Assembly (NCBI GenBank): GCA_973895155.1
Contig: OZ316892.1
Coordinates: forward strand, 12,090,001 to 12,154,000
Length of the DNA stretch: 64,000 nucleotides
Source of the DNA: Marsupella aquatica
Taxonomy: Eukaryota > Marchantiophyta
Direction of reading: 5' to 3'
This document shows positions 55,648 to 64,000 of this stretch, in pieces. A model generated the notes under the pieces. That model saw only the letters and a program-made list of their open reading frames with translations. It was not told where the DNA came from and ran no database searches. How positions within the stretch are numbered: position 1 is the first letter of the stretch; every line of letters begins with the position of its first letter. Both the position numbers and the translations under genes were made by a program.

Positions 55648-56511
55648 TCACTCTCTCCCACCTTTGCTAAGCATACATCTCCGCTGAATCTTGGAGGGCC
55701 AGGCCTCAAAAATATCAAAGTCCCAAGCATTCTGTCGCTTCCCTCTAGCTGCTGATTCCAGAAGCCAATCAGGGGAAAGCACCCAAAGATTGTTGTTCAT
55801 GACAAAATCACGCACTGTTGTCTTAAAGAATTTTCTGCATATTTTCATGTATGACAGACCTACAACATGAGTGGAGGTTTCTGTTAGACTCTCCTCCACT
55901 GTCCCACCTAGCTCAACAACTATAGACTTGTACAATCTGCACTTAGTCTCCCCAATTCCTTCTTCTGCAAATACCACACTGAACCCCTTCATAATGGTAT
56001 TTCTCTCCTTGCCATGCTCATTCAATATAGCATCTGCACGCATAGGATGGTGTCCTATGTTGACAACAGGTCCATATTGGACAGAAGCAAAGTTGGGTTT
56101 CTCTGCCGCTGCTTCATAGGCTTCCTTTTCAGCCAAAGCCTCTGTAGTGGCCTCCTCACTCTCCCACAACTCATATTGCTCAGTACTCTATACACACCTA
56201 TGTTTAACAGAATCGGTCAGCCAAGAGACTTCAACTACTTTTAGACCTTGGTTGGTAATGGCAGAATCAATGAAGGACCATGACCACTTGTTCATCACAT
56301 CCAGCCATGTCCCCGCAACAACATGTGTAGTCTGTGGAGTGATGTCCTTGACTTCAGTCCCATGGAACTCTGAGAATCGTTTTTGTACGATTGGCCAACT
56401 CACTTGGGTGAACCCATAGTGGCCAGGAATCAAAATGGCTTTGATTCCAGCCAACAGAGGCGGGTGGTCAACCTTTGTACGTTTCCTAGAGGCCATGTAC
56501 ACACGGGCCAC
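55648..56511 (-). pseudogene. Tandem-BRCT protein in CACTA element D
   Basis: Two BRCT-type modules lie in one frame of about 287 codons. The first (56511-56188) includes LAGIKAILIPGHYGFTQVSW, THVVAGTWLD and VVEVSWLTDSVK. The second (56169-55648) includes MKGFSVVFAEEGIGETKCRL, ELGGTVEESLTETSTHVVG and LWVLSPDWLLES. A TAG at 56188-56190 separates them in frame. The likely start is the ATG near 56494. BRCT repeats bind phosphopeptides in DNA-damage and checkpoint proteins. As cargo next to TNP2 it may be captured from the host. Confidence 0.65.
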
Positions 56512-57094
56512 CTAATCACTGCAGACCGGAAGATAATGCGTTCACCTGATAATCGAAGGGCCCTTAAAATGCTGCGTTTATAACTTGGTCCAGTCCAGTC
56601 GTCTGGTGAGTCTCTGCTCCGATTCCAAATGGGAGAAATATTGGGACAAACGTACTAGACACCTGCAAGCATGCACCTCATAGTTTGAATATGTGCCTTC
56701 ACAATATTGAAGGTGACAAGTGCAATTGTTTTGTGATGCCACATACAGATGTTGTAAATGGGCAGACATTCAATGACAATACAAAATGTTGGTACACTTT
56801 AAGGGAATTCTCGCAAATTAAATAGCCTTGTAACTTATATGCTCATAATGAGAAGTCCTGATTTAATTTAAGCAGTGTCATGTAAGTCGTGATCAAAATG
56901 ATTGCAGAGTAAAAAAGGTTCCTAGAAGGCTTAAGGGGAGTTTTTGAAGGCATGTACCCAGGAACAAGTAATGAACTTAGGGTACTTGTTGCCTAAGCAT
57001 CCTCTCCTACAGAGGTCCTTCTTCTCAAAATTGGAATGTCTGCAATCTCCAAGGTATCCACATCAGGTGCACTATGCATGTACATTATTCAGGT

Positions 57095-57775
57095 TCAAAG
57101 CCAAGAAATGTGATCTCTCATGGGAGTGTGCAAAGTAGGATCTATGGCATGGCGATGACAATAGAAGATCCATCGATCAACACCATGTGCAGAGTGATCA
57201 TAGATGTGTCTGTCACAAGCATAGCCTTCTGCTTGATGCTCCTTCAAACAATGAAAGTGCCACATGGTGGGACACCTAACACAGTGGACTATGTCCACCC
57301 AGAAATCTTCATCGTGCTGACCACATGCCTTGCACTTATGAAGTGGGCAAGCTGTGGCAAGATCGGGCAAACATGAAAAACAAAAGAACCTCACACAATA
57401 TCTGTCAGGGCATTTCCTAACAAGTGGTGGAGCATCAACAGAGCCCTCATAAGACCCCAACTTCCCACACTGTGCACACTTAGCCTGCTTCTCCAAACAA
57501 TCAGTGCACATCCAGCCTCCCTGGTGTGCTGACGGGAGGCCCACCCCTGGACAGTTGTTTTCTGCAGCAAGGTCAGACTCCGGGTTGAGGTGGAAATGCC
57601 TCATGCAAGGGCCCTCACATATGGCTAAGCCACCACCATCGTCACAAATGGCACAACAATGAGCTGCCTTCTGGAAAATCTGACTTGCGGAGAAGTTACT
57701 ACCATCTGGCCCAACTACACCTGTGTTGCTCACCTCTATCCCCCGCTTCTTGGCTCGGATTTTAGGGCGTGCCAT
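57095..57775 (-). CDS. EDM2-like PHD-cluster protein, right copy (intact)
   Basis: 226 aa from ATG (MARPKIRAKKRGIEVSNTG): a basic start, then zinc modules CCAICDDGGGLAICEGPCM, CTDCLEKQAKCAQCGKLG, a Cys pair around CPDRYCVRFFCFSCL, CPLHKCKACGQHD and IVHCVRCPTMWHFHCL, ending HAIDPTLHTPMRDHISWL. The spacing matches the PHD plus extended-PHD block of plant EDM2, but the rest of EDM2 (including its methyltransferase-like part) is absent. A reduced, transposon-associated chromatin reader is the likely origin. Its promoter is not evident. It may form one gene with the Cys-rich ORF upstream. Confidence 0.75.
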   Translation of the reverse strand: MARPKIRAKKRGIEVSNTGVVGPDGSNFSASQIFQKAAHCCAICDDGGGLAICEGPCMRHFHLNPESDLAAENNCPGVGLPSAHQGGWMCTDCLEKQAKCAQCGKLGSYEGSVDAPPLVRKCPDRYCVRFFCFSCLPDLATACPLHKCKACGQHDEDFWVDIVHCVRCPTMWHFHCLKEHQAEGYACDRHIYDHSAHGVDRWIFYCHRHAIDPTLHTPMRDHISWL

Positions 57776-58444
57776 GCCTACGCATGAGACAGATAGTACA
57801 ATTTAGCAGAGTGCACAGACAATACAATTTAGTGTAGTGTACAAAAAGTACAGTGTAGCATATAGACTAGAGTGGCAATTGCTACTGCAATGAAATGTTC
57901 ACACACATGTGCAGAGTAGACATACTTTTTGGTTTGTTGAGCCCACACTAAAAACTGATCCCCTCGTACAATAGCTCCACCTACACCTCAATTTTGTGGC
58001 TATGATTCACCAAAGGAGATCTGCAACAAGATTTAATGCATTTGAATCACATATAACAGTCGTGACATGTAAAACAGGCATTTTTTGAACAGGATTGGTA
58101 TCAAGCAGTGTGATTAGGGTTGTAATTTATACATCCTAAATAGGCTATGATAGTGAATGAGACAAATAAGTTAGGCATAAATCACTTTTTCCAGGTTATC
58201 ACATGGCCCATTAATTCCAGTCTTTGAAAGGAGACTTTTAAGTGAGCTTGCTAGCCTCTTAAATTAGGATATTGTACTTAGTGCAGCCATAATAGGATAA
58301 GTTATGTACTGTTGACCGTAAACCCTGGACCCAAAATTGCTCATAATTCAAAATCTTAAGTAAATATCCTCTCTGTTCAAGTCAAAGTGTTAAGTTATAG
58401 GTCAATGGTCTCTGGTCTGTGCATGCGGTGTGACAAGTGGTCTT

Positions 58445-58894
58445 CTATAGCGTGTGATCCAAACATGTGTAGACACCAAAGTGACCGGTGGTGGGGTCTG
58501 GGAGGGCAGGACAAGTGACATCGCCAGGCACACTGCAGGATGGCGAGTGGTTCCAGATGATACATTGTGCTCTGTGAAAAAACCGACATCCAAGAGAATG
58601 GTCATCCAACTCTAGGCCAGAAGCCCTACAGGCAGGACAGTCATACTGGCAACTGTGCACACACCCTTGGGCCCTAATTTGTGGCGGGTCATGTACGAGA
58701 GACAAAAATACCAAGGATGTTGGGAAGGGTGGAGAAGCAGGTACAGGGCGGCTGTAGTTATTCCTGGCAACAATTGGGTACTCAAAGTACCATGCAGACT
58801 GGGCTGGAAGGATCCCAAGTCTGACATACTCAAGGCGCAACATCTCTGCCTTGCGTGCAAGCCGCACATGTTCAGCATTGCGGGTCCTCACCAT
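58445..58894 (-). CDS. Cys-rich ORF, unknown, right copy
   Basis: 149 aa from the ATG shared with the left copy; the frame is open further upstream to 59017. The Cys block CVHSCQYDCPACRASG is conserved. Retention of the frame in both arms despite about 10% divergence suggests past selection. Confidence 0.5.
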   Translation of the reverse strand: MVRTRNAEHVRLARKAEMLRLEYVRLGILPAQSAWYFEYPIVARNNYSRPVPASPPFPTSLVFLSLVHDPPQIRAQGCVHSCQYDCPACRASGLELDDHSLGCRFFHRAQCIIWNHSPSCSVPGDVTCPALPDPTTGHFGVYTCLDHTL

Positions 58895-59215
58895 AAGTGT
58901 TGCTTTTGTGGAGTGTCGTGTGTTCACGTCCTCTGATAAGCACCTTCGATCAGCAAGGTGAGCAGGAGCTGTACTTGCCTCACCAACAGCAACCAACCTT
59001 AAATTATCAGTTCCCACTCACTGTGTCATTCCATTGGTTCCAGCTAGGGGTCACAATGTAAACATAGCATGAAACACTCTTAATCAACTTGCTTACAAAC
59101 TACAATATCCAGAAAGAGTGAAAGTCTCACCCTCCAGTGAGCAGCAGAGAGGTAGTTCACTGGATGTGTTGATGTGCAGTTAAACCTCCACTATTGCTTA
59201 CTTCTGGTGTATGCT

Positions 59216-62200
59216 GCTCAGTCGGAGACATATTAGTAGCAGCAAATTGCAAATAATGGCCATAAGCAAACCGTGAGAGTTTGCAGAATGCTACGACAAC
59301 TATTCATCCATCACAACAGTGCTCCACAGGAATGAAACCAAGCAAAATTTGGTGACCTCGGCCAATGACAAGGCCAATGTAGTTCACAATCCTTGACCGA
59401 TCAGGATATGGATTGGAATTACAATTAGTCAGCTCTTCTTCTTTGTTTCCTAACTCTGGGGGAAATGAGCATGACAAGGGAATTCTCTGAGAAATAGAAG
59501 TGCACAGGGAAAATGAAATTGACTCATTGAGCTGCGCAAGATGACCACTACAGCATACTTGGACAGTAGGTTCCGCAATCCATAAAATCCCCGTCTGACG
59601 TATTTAAGCAGTGCAATTTAAGCAGTCAGATGCTACATAGCAATTAAGCACAAAGGCTACTTCATGTCTGTTTACATAGAATTTTGGATTGAAGTAATGA
59701 GAACTATACATTTAAACTTACGGTGCCAACTCCGTCAGTAGTTGCTAAAAATGGCATGGGAAACACTGGTATGACAGGAACTCAAGGAAACATTTGCGGC
59801 AATGTCTTCACAGGAAAAGAAGAATTGCTAAGTACAGTATTCTTAATAGTAGTTTCGTTCTAATTCTGAAATCTACACATAGGACGGAAACCCAGGACAT
59901 TTCTCATGAAAATTGAAGATCCATTCGACAACTCCATGACAGCCTATTCCGCATTGTGTCCGTCCCATGCAAGCAAGGGGTGTTCAGCCGAGCTTAGTCT
60001 AACCACGAATGATTGTTCTGGAAGCAGTTGCGATAATGTTTTGGTAATTTTCTCCTATATCCAACTCAGTAGCTCACAAACATGGCATTGGACCCATTAA
60101 AAAATTATACTTGCCATCATTCTCAACTGTATTACATGGCCCACACTGCTGATGTCCCTGACTCTTAAGGGAAACTCATCTCCTGGGCCAGCAACATCTC
60201 AGATTCTACAAAAATGAGAAACTGTGAAGACTTATTGAAGTCATATCCTGTGATTGTAGCATGTATGATTTGCTGGGACTACAAGCAGTTCTAGATCCTG
60301 CTGCACTTTATATACAACAGCAACCTGAGCTACATGAACTTGTTTTTAATAGACGTGCGTTTGACCACGGCTACAACTCCAAAACAATCAGTCACCCAAT
60401 CAAATCATAACAAACCCACCCGCAAGCTGAATGTAGAGGATAGAGATAGAGAAAATCACCGGGGCAATGAAGTTGGATCACAGGGTGCAAAACTAGTACT
60501 CAACAGGGTAAGACCGATCACAGCAAACAAAGCACAGAGCTAGACCAACAAAACTCCAGCAAAGATAGTGTCATGTCCATTTATTTGTAGGGAATGAAGT
60601 CGGATCGCAGAGTGTAAAACCAGTAGGGTAAGACAGATCACAACAAACAAAGCTAACACAACAAGCACATAGAGGAACAAAACTCCAGCAAGACATAAAT
60701 TAGACCTCGCAGCTTTTTGACTAGCAAAGGGAGATAGTCTACGCTTTCCATTGCTGGTCACAGCGCGACGGGCAATCAGGATGATGCCATGCCGAGTAGA
60801 AGAACAACAAAGCATTCTATAAAAAGCATTGAGGTTGGCGTTATAGTAAAAGTGGTAGTACTTCCAGTAGCGTGACCAACTCGCTAAGTGACAGTCCGAA
60901 GTAGCTTACCTCCGAGAAGAAAGCCAGAGCAGTTTAGCAGAAATCCCCAAGAAAATCCCCACTCTAAAGATGGTAAGCTTGCAGTTGCTCCCCCGGGTGC
61001 TCCCCTCAACCTCGCCACTTCTATTCTGAGCAGCGCAGGTCTTCTCCACCCTCTCACCTTGCACCTACTGAACAAGTGACCAGCACTATCCACTCCCACC
61101 GCAACTGTGGACGGTCCCTAAAAAAATGTAGATGACAACGACCAATAGACAAAGGATTACAGGCGTAGACCTGGCAAAAATCTTCTTCCGAAAAGCTTTC
61201 CTCAGCCCGATTCTTGTGCACATCAGAAAAAACTCAAACCATTTAGAAATGAGATCACAGATTACTCTTGACAATCTAAAAAATGCCACAACCTAAGCAC
61301 TCATAGCTTCGTCCCCCCATTCTAATTTCTCTGACGAGTTTGCCTTAAAGCACATCCACTTGCGGTTCAAGCAGATTCAGAATCATCATAGACAATAGAG
61401 TGTTCCACCATAGCCCACGGTAGGTCCACGACCATCATAACCAACCCTCACACCCAGCTCCCTCAATACCCACAGCTCCGCCCAGCTCCGTGCCTATCGG
61501 GGTTTATTAGTATTGCTCACTTTTAAGAAAGGCAGTTTTCTCAAAAGCAGTCTAATTGCCTAGATGGCACTAGAAAAGTTGGAGGCAATATCACAGCGGA
61601 GCATTTTGCGTCTAAGGGCCAGCGACGAGTTGCAAAGGTGGTTTAACCTCGTTCTGAGTCAAGACTAAAAGCTTTAGATCCAGCCATTCCGCGATTCCTT
61701 AAAGAAAACCCGTGATGGACATGCAATGTTGTGCTACTGCAATGAACAGAGTAAGGCAATGCAGTGGTCATCGTAGCTATGAAGAAGAAATGGTAGTGGA
61801 AAGTCTAGCTCAAACAATGGAGTGTATGAATCAGCGCTCAAGAAGGTCACCTGAAAGTTGCGCGTACAGCTTGAAGATGGAGCAGCCCAATCGGCTTCCA
61901 ATCGATGAGCAACGAGCACAACTCCACTGTGAGTAGACTGTCTTTGCAATGCCTCCGCGAGCTTAAGGAGCCACTACAGTCCACCTTCCGCAACAATCGC
62001 CTTCCGCATGGATCGCCTTCCTCAGCGATTTCCTTCCGTAGTCCACCTTCTGCAGGAGCATGCAAGTCCACCTTCCGCAGCAGCAGGTTGGTCACTTGTG
62101 GATTAGTCAAACTTGGAACCTTAGCTCTCCTCCCACCAAACTCCCACCACTGTCCGACCACACAAGCTTTGGTCCGCAACCGCAATGGCGCACAACTCCT

Positions 62201-63044
62201 CCCCTCAGCTAAACCCTCAGCGCCTCAGTCCCCAGATCACAGCTCCTCCCGGACTGCAACTCACTGAAAACGTAAGCACTCAGGATTGCCCTTGACAATG
62301 TTGCCGTTGCGCTACACATTGCCCTTTCGCAGCCACAACCTTCTTCGCCCTACCAGCACAACCCTCTTCGCCCTACCATCACATTACGCGCGGGAAGGGA
62401 AGTCTGCAATCATCGCAAAAGTGGGCAACATGAAAAAGGAAAACCCTACGTAAAACCCCGAACCTTGGACCCCTCACGTTCTAAGTCCAATGACGATGGC
62501 CCGAACACTCCAAAGTCACTCCCAAAGTGAAGTTTAGTGCCTCTTTACCAAATTAGGGGACTTAAGTCATTAAGGGGAGCCTTACCGTTTGAGTGAGCCG
62601 TTGAGTGTCACCCAAAGTGAGAGTTGAGTGTCACCCAAAGTGAGACACCACTACAAAGTGTTACTGCATGGCCATCTTGGATATGTTACTGATTTTTCTT
62701 GGCTTGGAAAACTTCAATAAAGCGGGATCATGCTAGCCCAAAAATCTTGGGTATGCGTGCACACCGGTTCTTGGCTTGGCAAACTTGAATAGAATGGGAT
62801 GTTGGTGAAGCCCAGCACCCTTTGGAAAACCCCAAACGCCCAACCCAAGACCCCACCCCCTTGCTTAGGCCACCAAGTAATCAATGAGATTCTCCCGTGC
62901 CCACAAGTTAAGCGTTAACCCACGCCCTTAAACTTGATTAGGGTAAGAAGGCCCTTACCGTTGGGGTGTGAAGTTGACCACAACGACTCTAAATGTGAAG
63001 CATAAGCCCCTCACCCCGTGAAGATGTAACCCCCCCCCCCCCCC
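59216..63044. other. No recognisable gene; scattered short duplications
   Basis: Short frames only, none with a domain. Small repeats include CCACCTTCCGC words (61978-62090), CTTCGCCCTACCA.CACAAC (62340-62385), GTTGAGTGTCACCCAAAGTG doubled near 62600-62640, and a C15 tract at 63030-63044. Part of 62400-63044 probably belongs to the same C-rich repeat family as 6108-6597. Confidence 0.5.
60465..60692. repeat. 127-bp tandem duplication
   Basis: AATGAAGT.GGATC.CAG.GTG through AACAAAACTCCAGCAA occurs at 60465 and again at 60592, diverged. Confidence 0.8.
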
Positions 63045-63123
63045 ACGCTTGACATATAAACCCCCCTAAACCCCATTTAGTGACCCCCCACACCCTTGAC
63101 ATATAACCGGCACACCCTTGAGA
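63045..63123. repeat. C-rich repeat matching 6163-6241
   Basis: Shares CTTGACATATAAACCCC, GACCCCCCACACCCTT and ATATAACCGG with 6163-6241. It lies directly before the CACTA end at 63127. Confidence 0.8.
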
Positions 63124-63449
63124 TATCACTAGTACAAAACAAGGTTCTTTATGACCGCAATAATGACTATTTATATGGTCTTTTCAACAAAACAATGACG
63201 CAGTCATTCTCGTCTTTCCAGACGCGTCACAACGGACATTTTGGTCACGGTCCTTTCGGACAAATGACGCAAAAAACATGTGGTCATTTTATACCGTCTG
63301 AAATGACTTAATTTATGATTTGGTCATAAATGGTGAACGGTCTGAAATGACCAAAAAACCACCGTCAACGGTCAATCACCGTTCACCGTCGATTGTATCC
63401 GTACCCAATTATATAATGCCACGTGGCAATTAAAAAACAAAGATCATTT

Positions 63450-63475
63450 GTCATTTTGGACTTGTCCAAAATGAC
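63450..63475. repeat. Perfect 26-bp hairpin motif, copy 1
   Basis: GTCATTTTGGAC-TT-GTCCAAAATGAC, in the subterminal region of element A'. Confidence 0.9.
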
Positions 63476-63545
63476 GCACAATATGTAACAAATCAAGGAG
63501 TGACATGTGGCTCAAAGGATTTTAACCATGTGGCAATAAATTTGG

Positions 63546-63571
63546 GTCATTTTGGACGTGTCCAAAATGAC
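63546..63571. repeat. Perfect 26-bp hairpin motif, copy 2
   Basis: GTCATTTTGGAC-GT-GTCCAAAATGAC, 96 bp after copy 1. A half-site TTGTCCAAAATGAC is also present near 5770 in element A. Confidence 0.9.
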
Positions 63572-64000
63572 TACATTATAGACAAGTCATATATAGACAC
63601 ATGGTTAAATTGGGAAGAAACGCGTAGAGATACACACTGGTCATTAATGACATGTCTGGAATGACTTGAAAAGAGTCATATTGGACACATTTATATATGT
63701 CTATAATGACCATAAGATCAGTCATTTTATATGTCAGTAAGGCTATGTCTTTAATGACTTGAGGTGGGTCATATATTGGATGCAATTACAGAAGTTCATG
63801 ATGACCATTAGATCAATCATTTTATATGTCATTCAAGTCATGTATTCAATGACTTGGAGTTATACAAATTTAAATGGTCATATTGGACAAAAATTCATGT
63901 CATTCAAAAATCATACACTACAAAGTCATTCAATAGATTTGCTGAATGAAACACTAAAGAGACATTCTATACCTAATGAATCCAATTGATATTCATACAA

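Larger units (their letters stand above)
46734..56900 (-). mobile_element. CACTA element D, near-complete, with F-box and BRCT cargo
   Basis: The left end CACTAGTAGAAACCGGGG at 46734 is preceded by GTA (candidate 3-bp target copy). It is followed by ~330 bp of subterminal AGTCGT/AAACGACT motifs. All genes are on the minus strand: TNPA-like (47562-50733), TNP2 (50911-54611), F-box (54938-55507) and tandem BRCT (55648-56511). So 46734 is the 3' end. A matching right end (…GGTTTCTACTAGTG) was not found in the window; 56900 is an estimate based on residual AGTCGT motifs near 56600 and 56885 and the start of the right arm near 57015. Confidence 0.75.
57015..59215 (-). repeat. Right arm of the large inverted duplication
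   Basis: The inverse counterpart of 44345-46733, with both ORFs intact. Protein identity between arms looks about 85% for the EDM2-like ORF by eye, so the duplication is old. Beyond 59215 similarity is lost. Confidence 0.85.
63127..64000. mobile_element. CACTA element A', left end (same family as element A)
   Basis: CACTAGTACAAAACAAGG begins at 63127 after the flank ...GAGATAT, then TTCTTTATGACC as in the inverse of the 6107 end. The sequence to 64000 is a subterminal array of AATGAC/GTCATT, with hairpins. It continues past the window. Open frames here are by-products of the repeats. Confidence 0.8.

Noticed and set aside
56760-57015. Right terminus of CACTA D
   Set aside because: No TACTAGTG-type end is present here, so the boundary is left as an estimate.
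62649-62662. CACTACAAAGTG as a possible CACTA terminus
   Set aside because: No subterminal motif cluster follows and no partner end was found.
1-64000. CRISPR arrays, rRNA or tRNA genes
   Set aside because: The tandem repeats lack regular unique spacers, and I recognised no tRNA or rRNA sequence; a tRNAscan or Rfam run would be needed to exclude diverged ones.

Overview
This window is repeat-rich, intron-bearing nuclear DNA from a plant-lineage eukaryote (a streptophyte). The evidence is CACTA/En-Spm elements of plant type (TNP2 with a DUF4218-like and a DUF4216-like part, plus a TNPA-like gene), Ty1/copia elements with an initiator-tRNA-Met primer site, EDM2-like PHD clusters and a plant-type RPL18A fragment. 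I cannot name the species. A large repeat-rich genome (fern, lycophyte, bryophyte, charophyte or gymnosperm) fits, but this is inference. I see no intact host housekeeping gene; nearly everything is mobile DNA, much of it nested and decaying.

Layout. 1-6107: right part of a CACTA element (A), made of ~520-590 bp tandem units and an 83-bp array full of GTCATTT motifs. 6108-6597: right end of a second CACTA family (B), into which A is nested. 6598-7731: right end of a third CACTA (C), inserted in a broken copia element (7732-about 9580).

About 9.8-40.2 kb is one composite locus after two later insertions are removed. Leftward from a central promoter runs a multi-exon decayed gene encoding, in order, a coiled-coil region, a Lys-rich region, a ParB/sulfiredoxin-like domain, a beta-order amino-methyltransferase (DPPF, then a KP motif, then an FxGG motif), a Ulp1/C48 SUMO-type protease and an FCP1-like HAD phosphatase. 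Rightward runs a decayed DUF7869-type transposase-like gene. Two facing TATA boxes and a GA-rich microsatellite lie between them. A 21-bp imperfect palindrome (TCTACACGA-nnn-TCGTGTAGA) recurs at least 13 times, mostly in introns and flanks. This combination is the most interesting part of the window.

The later insertions in this locus are a 9,479-bp element (18988-28466; 5-bp TSD; gag-like coiled-coil coding but no pol or LTR that I can see) and a complete copia element (32215-39070; 344-bp LTRs, TSD TGCAT, six LTR differences).

40.2-44.3 kb: non-coding, with a 57-bp minisatellite and a 5'-truncated RPL18A pseudogene. 44.3-59.2 kb: two inverted ~2.2-2.4 kb arms, each with a Cys-rich ORF and an EDM2-like PHD gene, around an almost complete CACTA element (D) with TNPA-like and TNP2 genes plus F-box and tandem-BRCT ORFs. 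59.2-63.1 kb: no recognisable gene. 63127-64000: left end of a second element of family A, inserted in the same kind of repeat as the first.

Many breaks are in-frame stops explainable by C-to-T change (CAG to TAG, CGA to TGA), as expected of methylated, silenced transposons. Several frameshifts lie in homopolymers and could be assembly errors. All translations and alignments were done by eye.
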